From contig NC_087070.1 of NCBI RefSeq assembly GCF_963678635.1, positions 50,077,467-50,141,466 of the forward strand: a stretch of 64,000 nt of DNA. The letters are read 5' to 3'. A program made the position numbers and the translations under genes. The stretch's first letter is position 1. The number at the start of each line of letters is the position of its first letter. This DNA comes from Symsagittifera roscoffensis (Eukaryota > Xenacoelomorpha > Acoela > Convolutidae). The notes beneath the pieces were generated by a model. The model was not told where the DNA came from and ran no database searches. It saw only the letters and a list, made by a program, of their open reading frames with translations. Positions 35,528-48,660 of this stretch are shown here, one piece after another.

Positions 35528-37215
35528 TTTGCGCTATCGGCCAGAACGCTCAGATTAACTGAGGTACATGCAAAATAGTGAGCTCATGGCTGGGTATCAG
35601 TATCCCCATACCACGAAGTCACTCCTAAAAACGGGGCTACTACTTACTTTTTACATTACTATTGTTTTTGATCAGTAGATAAAAAGCATCATATCCATCG
35701 GAGATGGATCAAACCTTTCCCTCAACTCCTTGCTTCTCATACTCTGAAAATGAGTTCGATGCTAATTAAATTCAACTCAGGACATTCCAGGAAGATAAAA
35801 GTTATTAAAATGGAGTTACAGTTTCCTTCCCGAGACCCTTCCGGATTCTGGAATTCGGACAAAGAGCGAACTTATCGTTCTTCCGGAAGGCTGCTAAAAT
35901 TGTCCCAATATCCTTCCTAATTCTGGGGAAATCTTCGGTAACGACTGTACAGCTACAATCATTACAATTCGGACAACTTCTATTGTAATTTCAGTCGTCA
36001 ATATCATTGTATCTTCACAAAAATCTGTCCGTATTATTCTCTTCGCGACAATCGTCGTTCTGATTTTCTCTCATTTTCATATGTAGCGAAATTTCAAGGT
36101 CATGACGTCTCTTTATTTCAGAACGAATATTTAAAAAAATTTTCTTCACTTCAGGTTGAGCTTTCCTAATTTGTTAAATCGTACGATTAGTACAGTTAAC
36201 TACCAAAACTGTCAATCGTCCCAGTTTACGGCTAAGATAAAATTTCGAAAATGCCGTGCATATTGGCGCCTTTCTGGTCGAATGTCACATACTCCCCGGA
36301 CAGCCAAGTCAATGTCCTCATTGCGTCTCGTGGTAGTCATCAAAATGGTACAGTGCCATCGAACAGAATATACAAAATGCTTGAAATCACCATAATCCAC
36401 GTCACATCGACTCAATGCAGAATACAAATGGCATCAGACTACACTGTTATAGCCTTCCAAATTCTTTCACTCATCTGAAAGATATAACAGTGAGGATATA
36501 ACATATTTTGCATATAACATGTTTTGAGGATATAACATAAAATAAAACATCTTTTCTGACTTTTAATGCCAATGTCTCGATTTAAAACTTTTTCTCCTAG
36601 GTTTGAATGGTGTTGGAACGCAGGACAGTCCTGTCAACCAACAAACTAAAATTATCCTACCATGCCTCTTTTTTGTGGAAATTTAGTTGTTATTGGTCCT
36701 GAGTCTTAAAATAAAGGAACTTCGTGGTTAGAAGGAACAATGAAAAAATTTCCTTCTTCAAGAGGTTACCCAAGTCTTTCATATAACCACAAAGTGATCA
36801 GTCATCTTAGTTGTTTAAAAACAATCATGCAGGCTAGACTATTTAGTATACTTCTCGCTCAAGCCTCTTTAGATATATAGTATGTGTCTCTTAAGCCACT
36901 AACTAAAATTACAATGCAAAATTATAAATGCAACAAATTCATAAACTCCAAAAATCAACTAAAATTTTTTCCTTTATTCGGTTTCAATTGCATCTTGATT
37001 TCTTGGTTTCTCATTTGAGTTTTTCTCACATAAACAATTCTAAGTTTTGATATCTTCTCCTTAGTTACTTCTTTGTTCACTTCTTTGTTCACTTCTTCTG
37101 GTTTTTCGTCGTTAAGAAATTCTAAAACTTCTAAGTTCTTCTAATCTTCCTCCTTTTTGCATCTTGTTTTCCTGCTATTTGTTGTTGCTCCATCTCATCC
37201 TCCTGCGACATCGAC
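35528..37215. other. Unit-B-specific 1.7-kb segment without a supported gene
   Basis: Unit A joins GTTGGTGTTT directly to GTTTCAATGTCTTGC; in unit B 1.7 kb lies between. It holds AT-rich sequence, a short array of GGATATAACAT words at 36485-36535, and small ORFs (for example 36156-36395) with no recognisable product. No TIR or target duplication is apparent, so it could be an insertion in B or a deletion in A. Confidence 0.55.
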
Positions 37216-40200
37216 TCCTTTCAGTTTCAATGTCTTGCAACACGTCGGTGGCCATTCATTCTGACGCTGTTGGAGGCAGTCCTCCAACACCTCTGCTCTT
37301 CTACCCTTTGTTTACAACAAGGTAGAATTTACAACTGCAGAAGCTTTTGTGGAGGCACAACGTCATATTTCTCTCCAGGTCTTCCTTCAACATCTCTTCT
37401 TTTTCTCTCCCGTCACACTCACTTGTTCTGGACGTTCTTTTCAATGCGGTAGTCACTGCATTCCGATGAGTTACGAAAACTCGCTTGAAAGCTCCTGCTC
37501 CAGTGTCCAGCTGATACGCACAGTACACTCTGCTGTGCTTGACATATGCTTCTTGGCATACTCGTAGAACCATGCAGTCAAGTTGGCTATAAACCATTGC
37601 ATCAGCCGTCTTCTGACCCATATCTTCTTCACTTCCATCGGAATGTTCATGTTTTTGCACATTGTCTCAAAAATATCTCAATTGTTTAGACAATTAAGTT
37701 CATCCAGTTGTTCTTTATTCCGTACCTCCTGTCAATTGTTCTCCTTTAAATGAGCTTCCAGCCATCAAATTGCCATCATAACTCCCACTATCACTATCGT
37801 TATGAGCGGTGATGAATCTGGTAACCCCATGGAGAGCAGCTCATCAGAGTCCTAGATCAACACCAGATTACTGCGCCCGGGATACCACGATGTTTGTAGA
37901 AAGCAATGGCATGGAAATTCATCATGCGTCAACATAATGCTCCTCCAATAACGCTTTCCCGACGCTTCCAGTAGTGGTTCCACTGCCATTATAACTTGGT
38001 GGATTTCATCGTTTTCGTCTACTGCATTATAATCTGTCGCTATTGATCCTCTCTGTTTCTGTCTTTCAAAGTCACTAAAGTTCCCACTAGTATCTTTTTG
38101 GTTCTTCCCGGCATAGCAACTCGTAAGATTTCTCCGACATTCTTGCTGATCTCACACATTTCGGCACTGAGAAGGCTTGATCCCCGATCGACCTCGTACT
38201 CTTCACATCCACTGCTACGAAGTGTACTGTGTATCGGCTTTTACACATCGGAGCCAAGGTCGATCCCACTAGATATCGCGCTCCCCACGGTCTGCGATAA
38301 GTTTCACTTTGCCGCATGTTCATTTCCACTTCTATCGCTTCTCTCCAGTTCTAAAAATACTTCTGTTCTGTTTGCAACACTCCCGTAAAAACTTCTACGC
38401 TGATGGCCGTGACCACCTCATGCTTTTCTTCCGTGGCAATCTGCAATCAATTCCGTTTCCGTTTTTGCCTTCATTATTATATTCCCGAGCAGTACTGTCA
38501 ATTGCTTGTGTTGTTTTGCCAGAAATTTTACACAACCGAGACCTCCACACATATGACCTTCCAATCCACAGACTTTCGCTAGACAGCTACCAGGCGTAAC
38601 CAGGTCCTCTGGTTTACGGCCGGGCAACACCACAATTTTTACCCAGTCGCTCTTGGAGGCTGTTGTAATCAAGTTATAAACAATGTTCAGGTCACGCAAG
38701 TTACAGTCTGAATTCAACTCCCGTTGAACATCCTGTGTCGCACGCAATATCGAATCAGCATTAGGACTCGGACACCATGATGGTTTCATCAACTCCACGA
38801 TTAGGCCCACGATTAGGCTCGTTCTCATTAATTTATCCAAGAATTCCAATCAAATTTCTACTCGGTTATCAGATTTTGACACTGAAGGTGCAGTCACCTT
38901 TTCTTCCAACACAAGTCCCATTTAGCCTGCTGATTGGCAGCGATCCTTATTGTTGCTATACTTTGCAGCCAGAATCTTAGCAACACCGCTTTTTCATAGT
39001 CGAAGAAACAATCACATGTTTCATAGATGAAAGGGTTGTATGCCGTACCTACGACTCCAGACACGTAATTTCTTCCTAACCGGTCCACAATACTCACTGC
39101 ACTTCGTTAGTGCTCCCAATGATTCTTTTGTGAGCCTCAGCTCTTTATTTGATAATCTTCGTATTTCATTGACCTTCTTCATTGGTTCTAGTTCTACAGG
39201 CTCCTTCATATATACTGGCATCGGTTTGCTCTGATGTATGTCTAACAGCCCCTGTAAGAGCAAGGTTTTCGCTCGATCACTCCCTTCTCTCAGCATCTTG
39301 GCACAAATATTCAACGCTGGCACTGATATTTGTTCTATCATAAATCGGACAAAACAGAGATCGTCTCTACGTTTCGCACACGATACTGCCTCTCCTTCTT
39401 GGGTCATAAGGTCTCTTAAACTTGTCATTAAAAGCACCTTCTCTTCCTTTGATCCTTTCCTTTACTCTGATCATATTCCTCCATTGTCAATCCAGTCATG
39501 CCCCTAAGTTGCAGGTCAGTTCTGACGTAAGGTACCGCTATCAGAGCGTGTATTTTGGAGTGGTTCTCATCTCTTCTTCAAAGTGACGTAATACCACCGC
39601 TCTCCACGGTAAACTCACCAACTGGTCTATCGTTTCTGTGTGCATCTCAGCGGAAACCAACGTTACGTATGCCATCTGTTTCATCGTCGTGCTTTGTATC
39701 GTCTCCTCCAGGTAACCTTCCATGGTGCCTTTTTTTCTAGAGCGATTAGGTGGCCTCCAGCCGAGTTTCTGTACTCCATCAACTCCATGTATCTACCAGC
39801 GGGCTCATCGATCCAGACGGTTTCCTATACTGTCAACCGGTTATGCTCCACCTGGATCAGCTGTCCTATAACGCTTGCCTTTCCATGGTTCATGCACGAT
39901 GATCTAATACCTCGTAGGGTACTTTGTCCACTCAGGCTATGTATTTCCATCTCTAATTTCGCTCCAGTTAGAGTGCGGTCACTCCTCTAGGTTTTATATT
40001 GGCTGATCTCAATCCTGCCATGAGGATGGGTGGCATCATCGTTAAATCTGTCAATTTTCAATCTGTGCCCGGAAATCGGTCGTCGCCTTGCCCCATATCC
40101 ATGACTTCTTCGGCACGCTTTCGCTTGGCTGAGTTGACAGCTTTTACTGAGATCTCAGAGTCCACTTTCGCCTTCCCAGTTTTTCTTAATGTCACTTTGC

Positions 40201-41665
40201 TGCCAAGTTTCATCTTCATGCGATTGATTTTGTCAATCACCATTTTCGATCGTATCGTGCCTTTTCGAGATCTGGACAGGTATTCTATTCGTTGCTGCCT
40301 TCCTGCTGCGTTGGCTTTATTGGAGAATTAATTTCACTCTCATCAGTAGCCGAATCGATCAACAACTCGCTCAATCTGCGTTCGCATTCATCCAATTTAT
40401 CCGGGATCTCTCGCATCAGTGGACTGTTGAGACCTGTTTTCAAAAAAAACTGGGTCCCGTAGCACTGAACTGCCGACCAGACCTCTTCCATGAAGGCAAC
40501 TCTGTCCATATTACACCCTGTTCTATTCTCATGGTCTCTGTGGTGAACTTCCCACTCTTCTTCTGGCAATGTTCCCAAGAAAGGTACTCGGGCAGTGCCT
40601 TCTATTCTTTTCCTCCGCGGAGATACCATCAAAAGTTTCGTTTCGAGTTACCAGGAGAGCTGCTCTCCGGCAAGTTTCGGCTTATATTCATGAAGGTTGA
40701 CGGAGGTTCCAGCGTGGAAGTTTCATCTTCCGCTGGTTTCGTCGTCCCTTCTAACGTTTCTGTCCCGATCTCAAAGTCGTCTAAGAAATTGATGTCTAGG
40801 CTGGACACTCCACCTGTCGAAGCCTCTTTGTCGCCTTTTCCCGCTTGATCGGGATCCTGCTGCATGCGTTCTTCCGATCGACGGTCTTCTCCCTTCTTAT
40901 TGTCTCGCTTCTGATTTCTCCTTGAACTCAAAGGTCCATGCTCCTCACTCCTCATCTCGTCCGGAAACTTTGGCACAACTAGCCTGCCAGCTGATTTATC
41001 TTCTTGTTCTCCGTGCTTTATCTTGATCTCTTCACAGCCGAAGGGTGCTAGTGCAGTCCTAGTCACCAGTTTCCAGCTTATTGCCAATTCCTGTTTCACG
41101 CTCATTACGATTAGCGCGGCTTCTTGCAAGTCCGCCTTGCCTCTCATGACCGTTGGCGCCAGATCCAGTTTCGCCCACTCTTCCTCAAATCTTCCAGGTT
41201 TCGGAGTGACTGCATCACTCTTTTGTCTCCTCGTCGGTTCATACGTGTATGCAAACTGCGAATATTGCACTACGGCAGCGTTTCTGCCCACGAAGCACGG
41301 GTCCATCGTTCCAGAGAACTTCGCTATTCTCCTTTCATTAGTCTCAAAGGTTCATAATTTGGGAGTTTGTACTACGGAGTCTGCTCCGAGCAACATCCTT
41401 CTGATCAACGGGAATTCGGGTATTTCTTCTGGCAGCTTTCTATAAACGCACCAGTCCTTCGTTTCTTCTTTCACTTTTTGAAAAGAGGCCACTAAACTAG
41501 GAATTTTTGTTATTTCGCCGTTCATCTTTTCGTAGGGCCTCAAATTCCAGAGTTTCGGAATCAATTCAATGTGCCCTTTTTCTACTTCACCTATTCGGTC
41601 ACGGAAATGATCATCAAAGTTCATTTCCAATATCTCTGGCTCTGCTATCTTCGCGAACAATAAAT
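37216..41665 (-). pseudogene. Env-like / structural gene block of unit B
   Basis: This is the cleanest copy. Minus-strand frames run 41660-41352 (102 codons), then after one TGA the same frame continues at 41306-40629 (225 codons). A 115-codon frame starts at an ATG overlapping that stop (TGATG near 40629). Later frames are 40243-40058, 39723-39541, 39437-39021 (LRDLMTQEGEAVSCAKRRDD), 38849-38418 and 38329-38087. A membrane segment ITIVIVGVMMAIWW lies near 37770, and a basic tail ends at 37301. A secreted or membrane ectodomain with a C-terminal anchor is plausible. The family is unknown and many frames are broken. Confidence 0.4.
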
Positions 41666-44275
41666 CCTAGCTCATCAAATCGCGTAGCACGTTTTGTTCA
41701 CACCAATTAAGTGCGCTCCCGTCCACTACCGAAATGAGTATCAGGTGCAACACCGACCTCCTATATGCTTTCACCTTCTTCGTATTTCCTTGACCTGCAT
41801 CATTGGTTCCAGTTCTACAGGCTCCTTCATATATACTGGCATCGGTTTGCTCTGATGTATGTCTAACAGCCCCTGTAAGAGCAAGGTTTTCGCTCGATCA
41901 CTCCCTTCTCTCAGCATCTTGGCACAAATATTCAACGCTGGCACTGATATTTGTTCTATCATAAATCGGACAAAACAGAGATCGTCTCTACGTTTCGCAC
42001 ACGATACTGCCGCTCCTTCTTGGGTCATAAGGTCTCTTAAACTTGTCATTAAAAGCACCTTCTCTTCCTTTGATCCTTTCCTTTACTCTGATCATATTCC
42101 TCCATTGTCAATCCAGTCATGCCCCTAAGTTGCAGGTCAGTTCTGACGTAAGGTACGCTATCAGAGCGTGTATTTTGGAGTGGTTCTCATCTCTTCTTCA
42201 AAGTGACGTAATACCACCGCTCTCCACGGTAAACTCACCAACTGGTCTATCGTTTCTGTGTGCATCTCAGCGGAAACCAACGTTACGTATGCCATCTGTT
42301 TCATCGTCGTGCTTTGTATCGTCTCCTCCAGGTAACCTTCCATGGTGCCTTTTTTTCTAGAGCGATTAGGTGGCCTCCAGCCGAGTTTCTGTACTCCATC
42401 AACTCCATGTATCTACCAGCGGGCTCATCGATCCAGACGGTTTCCTATACTGTCAATCGGTTATGCTCCACCTGGATCAGCTGTCCTATAACGCTTGCCT
42501 TTCCATGGTTCATGCACGATGATCTAATACCTCGTAGGGTACTTTGTCCACTCAGGCTATGTATTTCCATCTCTAATTTCGCTCCAGTTAGAGTGCGGTC
42601 ACTCCTCTAGGTTTTATATTGGCTGATCTCAATCCTGCCATGAGGATGGGTGGCATCATCGTTAAATCTGTCAATTTTCAATCTGTGCCCGGAAATCGGT
42701 CGTCGCCTTGCCCCATATCCATGACTTCTTCGACACGCTTTCGCTTGGCTGAGTTGACAGCTTTTACTGAGATCTCAGAGTCCACTTTCGCCTTCCCAGT
42801 TTTTCTTAATGTCACTTTGCTGCCAAGTTTCATCTTCATGCGATTGATTTTGTCAATCACCATTTTCGATCGTATCGTGCCTTTTCGAGATCTGGACAGG
42901 TATTCTATTCGTTGCTGCCTTCCTGCTGCGTTGGCTTTATTGGAGAATTAATTTCACTCTCATCAGTAGCCGAATCGATCAACAACTCGCTCAATCTGCG
43001 TTCGCATTCATCCAATTTATCCGGGATCTCTCGCATCAGTGGACTGTTGAGACCTGTTTTCAAAAAAAACTGGGTCCCGTAGCACTGAACTGCCGACCAG
43101 ACCTCTTCCATGAAGGCAACTCTGTCCATATTACACCCTGTTCTATTCTCATGGTGTCTGTGGTGAACTTCCCACTCTTCTTCTGGCAATGTTCCCAAGA
43201 AAGGTACTCGGGCAGTGCCTTCTATTCTTTTCCTCCGCGGAGATACCATCAAAAGTTTCGTTTCGAGTTACCAGGAGAGCTGCTCTCCGGCAAGTTTCGG
43301 CTTATATTCATGAAGGCTAACGGAGGTTCCAGCGTGGAAGTTTCATCTTCCGCTGGTTTCGTCGTCCCTTCTAACGTTTCTGTCCCGATCTCAAAGTCGT
43401 CTAAGAAATTGATGTCTAGGCTGGACACTCCACCTGTCGAAGCCTCTTTGTCGCCTTTTCCCGCTTGATCGGGTTCCTGCTGCATGCGTTCTTCCGATCG
43501 ACGGTCTTCTCCCTCCTTATTGTCTCGCTTCTGATTTCTCCTTGAACTCAAAGGTCCTTGCTCCTCACTCCTCATCTCGTCCGGAAACTTTGGCACAACT
43601 AGCCTGCCAGCTGATTTATCTTCTTGTTCTCCGTGCTTTATCTTGATCTCTTCACAGCCGAAGGGTGCTAGTGCAGTCCTAGTCACCAGTTTCCAGCTTA
43701 TTGCCAATTCCTGTTTCACGCTCATTACGATTAGCGCGGCTTCTTGCAAGTCCGCCTTGCCTCTCATGACCGTTGGCGCCAGATCCAGTTTCGCCCACTC
43801 TTCCTCAAATCTTCCAGGTTTCGGAGTGACTGCATCACTCTTTTGTCTCCTCGTCGGTTCATACGTGTATGCAAACTGCGAATATTGCACTACGGCAGCG
43901 TTTCTGCCCACGAAGCACGGGTCCATCGTTCCAGAGAACTTCGCTATTCTCCTTTCATTAGTCTCAAATGTTCATAATTTGGGAGTTTGTACTACGGAGT
44001 CTGCTCCGAGCAACATCCTTCTGATCAACGGGAATTCAGGTATTTCTTCTGGCAGCTTTCTATAAACGCCCCAGTCCTTCGTTTCTTCTTTCACTTTTTG
44101 AAAAGAGGCCACTAAACGAGGAATTTTTGTTATTTCGCCGTTCATCTTGTCGTAGGGCCTCAAATTCCAGAGTTTCGGAATCAATTCAATGTGCCCTTTC
44201 TCTACTTCACCTATTCGGTCACGGAAATGATCATCAAAATTTATTGCCAATATCTCTGGCACTGCTATCTTTGAA
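39168..44275 (-). repeat. Direct 2.5-kb duplication of env-like DNA (39168-41665 and 41771-44275)
   Basis: The two copies are nearly identical. For example, the 225-codon frames 41306-40629 and 43926-43249 differ at only a handful of residues, and both 115-codon frames are the same bar one. Copies are separated by about 105 bp of unrelated sequence (41666-41770). The high identity points to a recent event, or possibly to an assembly artefact. Confidence 0.85.
41771..44275 (-). pseudogene. Partial unit C, upstream half of the env-like block
   Basis: It repeats 39168-41665 and so holds only the first frames of the block (43972-44275, 43249-43926, 42905-43252, 42678-42863, 42161-42343, 41771-42058). 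The shared TGA between the 5' frame and the 225-codon frame is present here too. At 44275 it abuts the plus-strand gypsy gag head to head. Confidence 0.6.
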
Positions 44276-44278
44276 GAA

Positions 44279-45600
44279 GTGTTGGGCTCGGCCAGTGATG
44301 TGAGAGTATTGTTTGCCGACGTGTTGACACTTCTTGAAGAACTGCAGCAAGATTTGACGAAAAGATTCAACCTAGTAGAGGAGAAGGCTCAACAGGGCGA
44401 TGAGAGACTAAGAGGTGAGCTGGAAGATGCGAAATCACAATTCAATTGCGATCAGGTTCAATTGATTGAGAAAACCGTTCAATGCCTTGCGGAGAGTTCA
44501 GATCTAGCCACCAAGAAGTCTGAAGAAAAAGATCGCAGAATGACACGAAAGATTGAGCAACTATTGAACGATCATGACAACAATTACGCTCAAACGATGA
44601 CTACCTTGGAAAATAGATTGAACAATAAGGCTGATCTTATGATGCGGAAGCTTGGCGAACTCTTGAGCAGCAGCAACCAAGAAAGTCGCTCCGGTCCAAG
44701 GGAGAATTCGCGTCAGGCTGTTGACGGGTTCAGAGCCCCCAGACATACAGAGTCTCCTCCGAGATTGAAAACAAGTTTTGAGTCCAACCAAAGGGAGAGA
44801 CTTAGGGCAGCCCCATCGAGGGCAGGTTGAACGGATCCAATCTAGCTAGAGGTGGAAGCCCCATCAGGGGCACGTTTGCCACAGTGCCTCACGTCAGATT
44901 GGTTCCAGATTTGATCACCGTTTCACATGGCACTACGATGTATGCATCAACGTTTAAGCCACTAAACACGTCTCTTGAGACGTTTATCACTGAGCTTTCG
45001 AAGTCTACTGAGAGAGGAGAAAAGTCACGAAGAACCCCTAAAAAACCGAAGCCGTACAAGAATAGTCAGATGGCTGCATTGATGTTTTGATAGAGTTGAT
45101 GAAAATGCACTTTGAGGAAGAAAACTCATGCAGGAATCTAGCGCACTGATGAGCAATCTAGAAGGCACGGCCCTGAATTTTGAAGGCACGGCGAAAAGGA
45201 CAAAAGAACGTGACAGTCCTCCTACGATCTTCGAGATCTTGCTGAATCGTTTCGGCTCGGCTGTGCAGGTCATCCGGCGATGGTGAAGTTTGAAAAGAGG
45301 CACCAAAGACATGTTGAGTCCATAGACAAGTTTTTGGATGACCTCGAGCTGCTGAGAAAGAGAAGTAACCTTGACGAGAAAAATCCAGAAAGGAACTTAG
45401 CCATAGCCTCGAAACCCATGGACGGAGTGAAGAGTGATAAGCTGAAAACCATGTTGGCCACCCAATTTACCTTGTCAGCGGACTCTGAGCCCACGCCCAA
45501 TGATTTGCGCATGGAATTGCATGAAAAAGCTGATATTAAAGGCGAGGGCTCAGAATCGCTACAGCAATTACGGCAATTATAGTGGAATGAACAGCGGCAC
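44279..45600 (+). pseudogene. Gag of gypsy element 2 (plus strand)
   Basis: The first frame (44279-44830, 183 codons) is a coiled coil: LLEELQQDLTKRFNLVEEKA and KKSEEKDRRMTRKIEQLL. A second frame (44827-45090) overlaps it by 4 nt. The capsid-like part (45280-45582) has FDKFLDDLELL-like and KLKTMLATQFTLSADSEPTP segments matching element 1 (KLRTMLATYYTLSKDN type, 19843-19700). The N-terminus is fused to unit C, so the original start and leader are missing. Stops near 45080-45260 break it. Confidence 0.75.
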
Positions 45601-47150
45601 AAGTTTCGGTTGATAGAAATTCGTGATGGCATGGAGAAAAGGAGGTCATGAGTTAATTGTGGTTCGCTGGAATCATCACGTGTCAGCCTGTTCCACTTAT
45701 AAACACAACATGAAAGCGATAGGTTACTACCTTGACGACGTGAACTGATGAGGACCACGAGGAATATGTGAGATAATGAAAAATGGAACAAGATAATTCT
45801 TTTTCAACCTAGACGAGCATTTAAAGGCAGACTGCATGCAATTTTGGGAAGCAGTAGTAGACGCGAAACACCCCCGCCACAAAGAGGCGCTCTACGGAGT
45901 AAAGGCCAGTCGAGCACCCTAATGAACGAAGCGGAGTCGCGAAGAAAGAAGTGTCACAAGACACCTTCACAAATAAGAAGCTGAAGACCTTACCGGATCA
46001 GGCGATTTCTCGAGCAAGATAATCTCAATCATGTCGGTTGCGGGTCATCAGTTGGTGAAAAACTTGAGTGAGCCCTCTGAAATTACCTTGTTACACCTGG
46101 ATGTCTCTGCAGGTTACTTGAAGAAAAAAGACCCTAAGTTGGACTCCAGAGCTGTGAGAGCGTTACTCTTAACAGCTAGACCGAGGTTGATGAGGGTAGA
46201 CGGATATTACATAGAGGTCTATGGCTCATACCCAATTTTGATGAATGTGGATGGCATAAACATCTACACGAAAACTCACGGATCTACATCAGACAAGAGG
46301 AGCTCAAGGTACGACAATTTGGACACAATGCTATGCTTGAGCAGAAAGCAGAGCACATAGGCTGCAAAATCGATCTAGCAGCGCACATTCTGGACGTGCA
46401 GGGCAGACAACTCTCCGGAAAGGGACTGCTTGACACCGGAGCGTTGGTCAGTGTCAAGCCCATTAGCACCCACTTGGACCGACAGGGGGTTCAATAAGTC
46501 GGATTTTATACCGACTAGTATCAGGCCAGCTGCGGCCAACCAGGGTGCAACCTATATGGCCGGAAGGACACCCATCATCTCGCTGCAACTGAGAGGAAGG
46601 CATCTCTGGATGAGCTTTCTAGTTGTCGAAAACCTGGACAAATCCGAACAGTTCTTTTTAGTGCGCGACTTCTTGCGAAACTTTGACGTCATAATCGATC
46701 TCAAAGACGGGTTGATACGAATCATGGACCCAGAGAAGAAGTGTGAAAAGAAACCTGTTAATAAGATCTTGACAAATCAAGCGAAGGTGCCGATCTTCTT
46801 GGATCGAAAAATGAGGTCAAAACAGAATCAAGCTGTAGTGGCGACGTTTATCATTTACTCAGAACGGACTATGTGTGAGTGTGTTGTTAAACACACAGGC
46901 AACATGAGTGACGATACAAAATGGACAAAAGCTTGGATATGCGTTGTCTCTGAACAAAGAATGTCAGAGTGTGGAGAACTTGAAAAGGTTTAAAGGAGTG
47001 TCCATCACATGCCAACAAAGAATGTATACTGAAGAGAATAAATTAATGAAGTCTTTTAAACAAGCGCTTTCCACGAAATCGCAGATAGACGATAGGCTGT
47101 CTAATTCTTCAAACTTCCCTAAGAGACTGACAGACACATAATTAGAAGCA
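45601..47150 (+). pseudogene. Protease region of gypsy element 2
   Basis: The active site is in GKGLLDTGALVSV near 46430, and the second segment FFLVRDFLRNFDV near 46650. The latter has VRD where element 1 has GRD. Frames 46031-46360 and 46430-46993 are out of phase. The zinc knuckle is not seen, and the stretch 45600-46020 is badly degraded. The order matches element 1. Confidence 0.75.
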
Positions 47151-48660
47151 AATAAACCAGTCTTACCTGATATAGAGCACCTGAAAGGCAAACTATCGGA
47201 TAAGGAACTGAAGTCCCTTAGAGAAGTGTTAAATCGGAACGCAGACGTTTTTTCGAAATACAAAGCCGACATAGGTTGTTGCAATTTTGTGGAACATGAG
47301 ATAGAGATAGAAGAGGACTCGGTAACTCACAGGGAAAGAGCTAGGAGAATGACCTCACATAATTCAGAGCATGTGGAAAAAAAATTGAGATATTAATTGA
47401 ATATGACATGGTTGAGCCATCAAAGTCCCCGTGGGTCTGTGGCGTGTTCACGGCGGAGAAGAAAGGGGGGCAACTTAGGTTTTGTTGCAATTTCCGCTAC
47501 TTAAAGGCAGTGACGATAAATTATGCATACACAATCCCTCGCATCGATGGAAGTCTCTCGAAATTAGGTGAGCTGGGACTGTTCCAGTGGACTATGTTCC
47601 ATTTGGAATACGCAACCCCACAGCTATTTTTCAACGATTGATGGCCCATGCACTCACAAATGTAGCAAAGAAGCATACGCTCAAAATGTGGTATGTTGAT
47701 GACGTTGTGATCGCAACAACAACCCTGGAGGACCACAAAGAGAGACTAGACGAAGTCTTTATTTTAGTGAAACAGGCCGGCCTGAAATTTAAACCGTCAA
47801 GGTGCGAAATCCTGAGGGACTCGATAAAGTATCTAGGACGCCTTGTGGTCAGACCAGACCCAGAAGCGGTTGAACCATTGTTGACATGGAAAGCACCGAA
47901 GACTGAAACACAATTAATGAGCTTTCTCGGCTTCGCTAATTACTACCGAGAAATCATCAAAGGGTGTGCTGATAAGATATACCCTATGCAGCAAAAGATG
48001 CAAAATATGGGCAAAAAGTTCAGCTGGACTAACGAGGCTCAAGTCTCTTTTGAGAACATCAAACGCAAAATTTGTTAGGCTCCAGTCTTCGGCATGCCGA
48101 CCGAGAAAGGAATGTTTGAACTGGACACGAACGCATCAGTAGTTGCTATCTCGGGCATACTCCATCAGGTACAAGAATGGAATGGGAGGACTGTTCTTCG
48201 ACCCATAACTTATAGGAGCAAAGTTCTGAGCGACACCGGAATGAAATACGGGGCATCAAAAGCGGAGATGTTCGCAGTAATTACTTTTGTGGAAAAGTTT
48301 AGAGCCTACTTAGAGAGCGCTACCTTTAAATTGCGCGTAGACAATCTCGCTTGGCTGAAATCTTATTCGATGGATCAGAGCTATATAGGTGGCTGGATTT
48401 TATCCCTGGAGGGCTACCACATGATCATATAGCTCCGAAACCGTGATACCAGGACACCCCGAACTTCCTGCTGAAAAAGCTGCCGAAATAAAGGTGTTGG
48501 CAAAGATTGATCCGGTTCCATTGGACTTGTTAGTGCGCTCCAACTTGGTACAACAAAAATTTACCAGGTTAGGTATCAATAGTATAGCGCTGCTGAACAA
48601 AACGGTGAGCGTAGCACCGAGTGTCATGCTAAAGCTCAGCAATCTGAGTGATACTATGAA
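47151..48660 (+). pseudogene. RT and RNase H of gypsy element 2; RT motif A deleted
   Basis: RT motifs present are PSKSPWVCGVFTAEKK, YTIPRIDGSLSKLGE, YVDDVVIATTTLEDH near 47690, and FLGFANYYREIIKG. RNase H shows ELDTNAS (the Asp of DTDAS is Asn), KAEMFA and RVDN. Compared with element 1, about 100 bp between SKLGE and LGLFQW (about 47575) are missing, removing motif A with its catalytic Asp. The gene decays after RNase H near 48435. No integrase or 3' LTR follows. Confidence 0.85.

Larger units (their letters stand above)
31995..41665 (-). mobile_element. Tandem unit B, composite retroelement block of about 9.7 kb
   Basis: Same organisation and direction as unit A. The first 3.5 kb (31995-35527) match 23054-27650 apart from the two insertions in A. 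A 1.7-kb unit-B-specific segment follows, and then the env-like block (37216-41665). The join between A and B (TCTTCGCGATTGTATAG) marks the repeat boundary. Such head-to-tail copies can arise by unequal exchange between LTRs or between whole copies. Confidence 0.7.

Noticed and set aside
41023..41445. 140-codon plus-strand ORFs, repeated at 31361 and 43643
   Set aside because: Antisense of the env-like frame; conservation simply follows the duplicated DNA.
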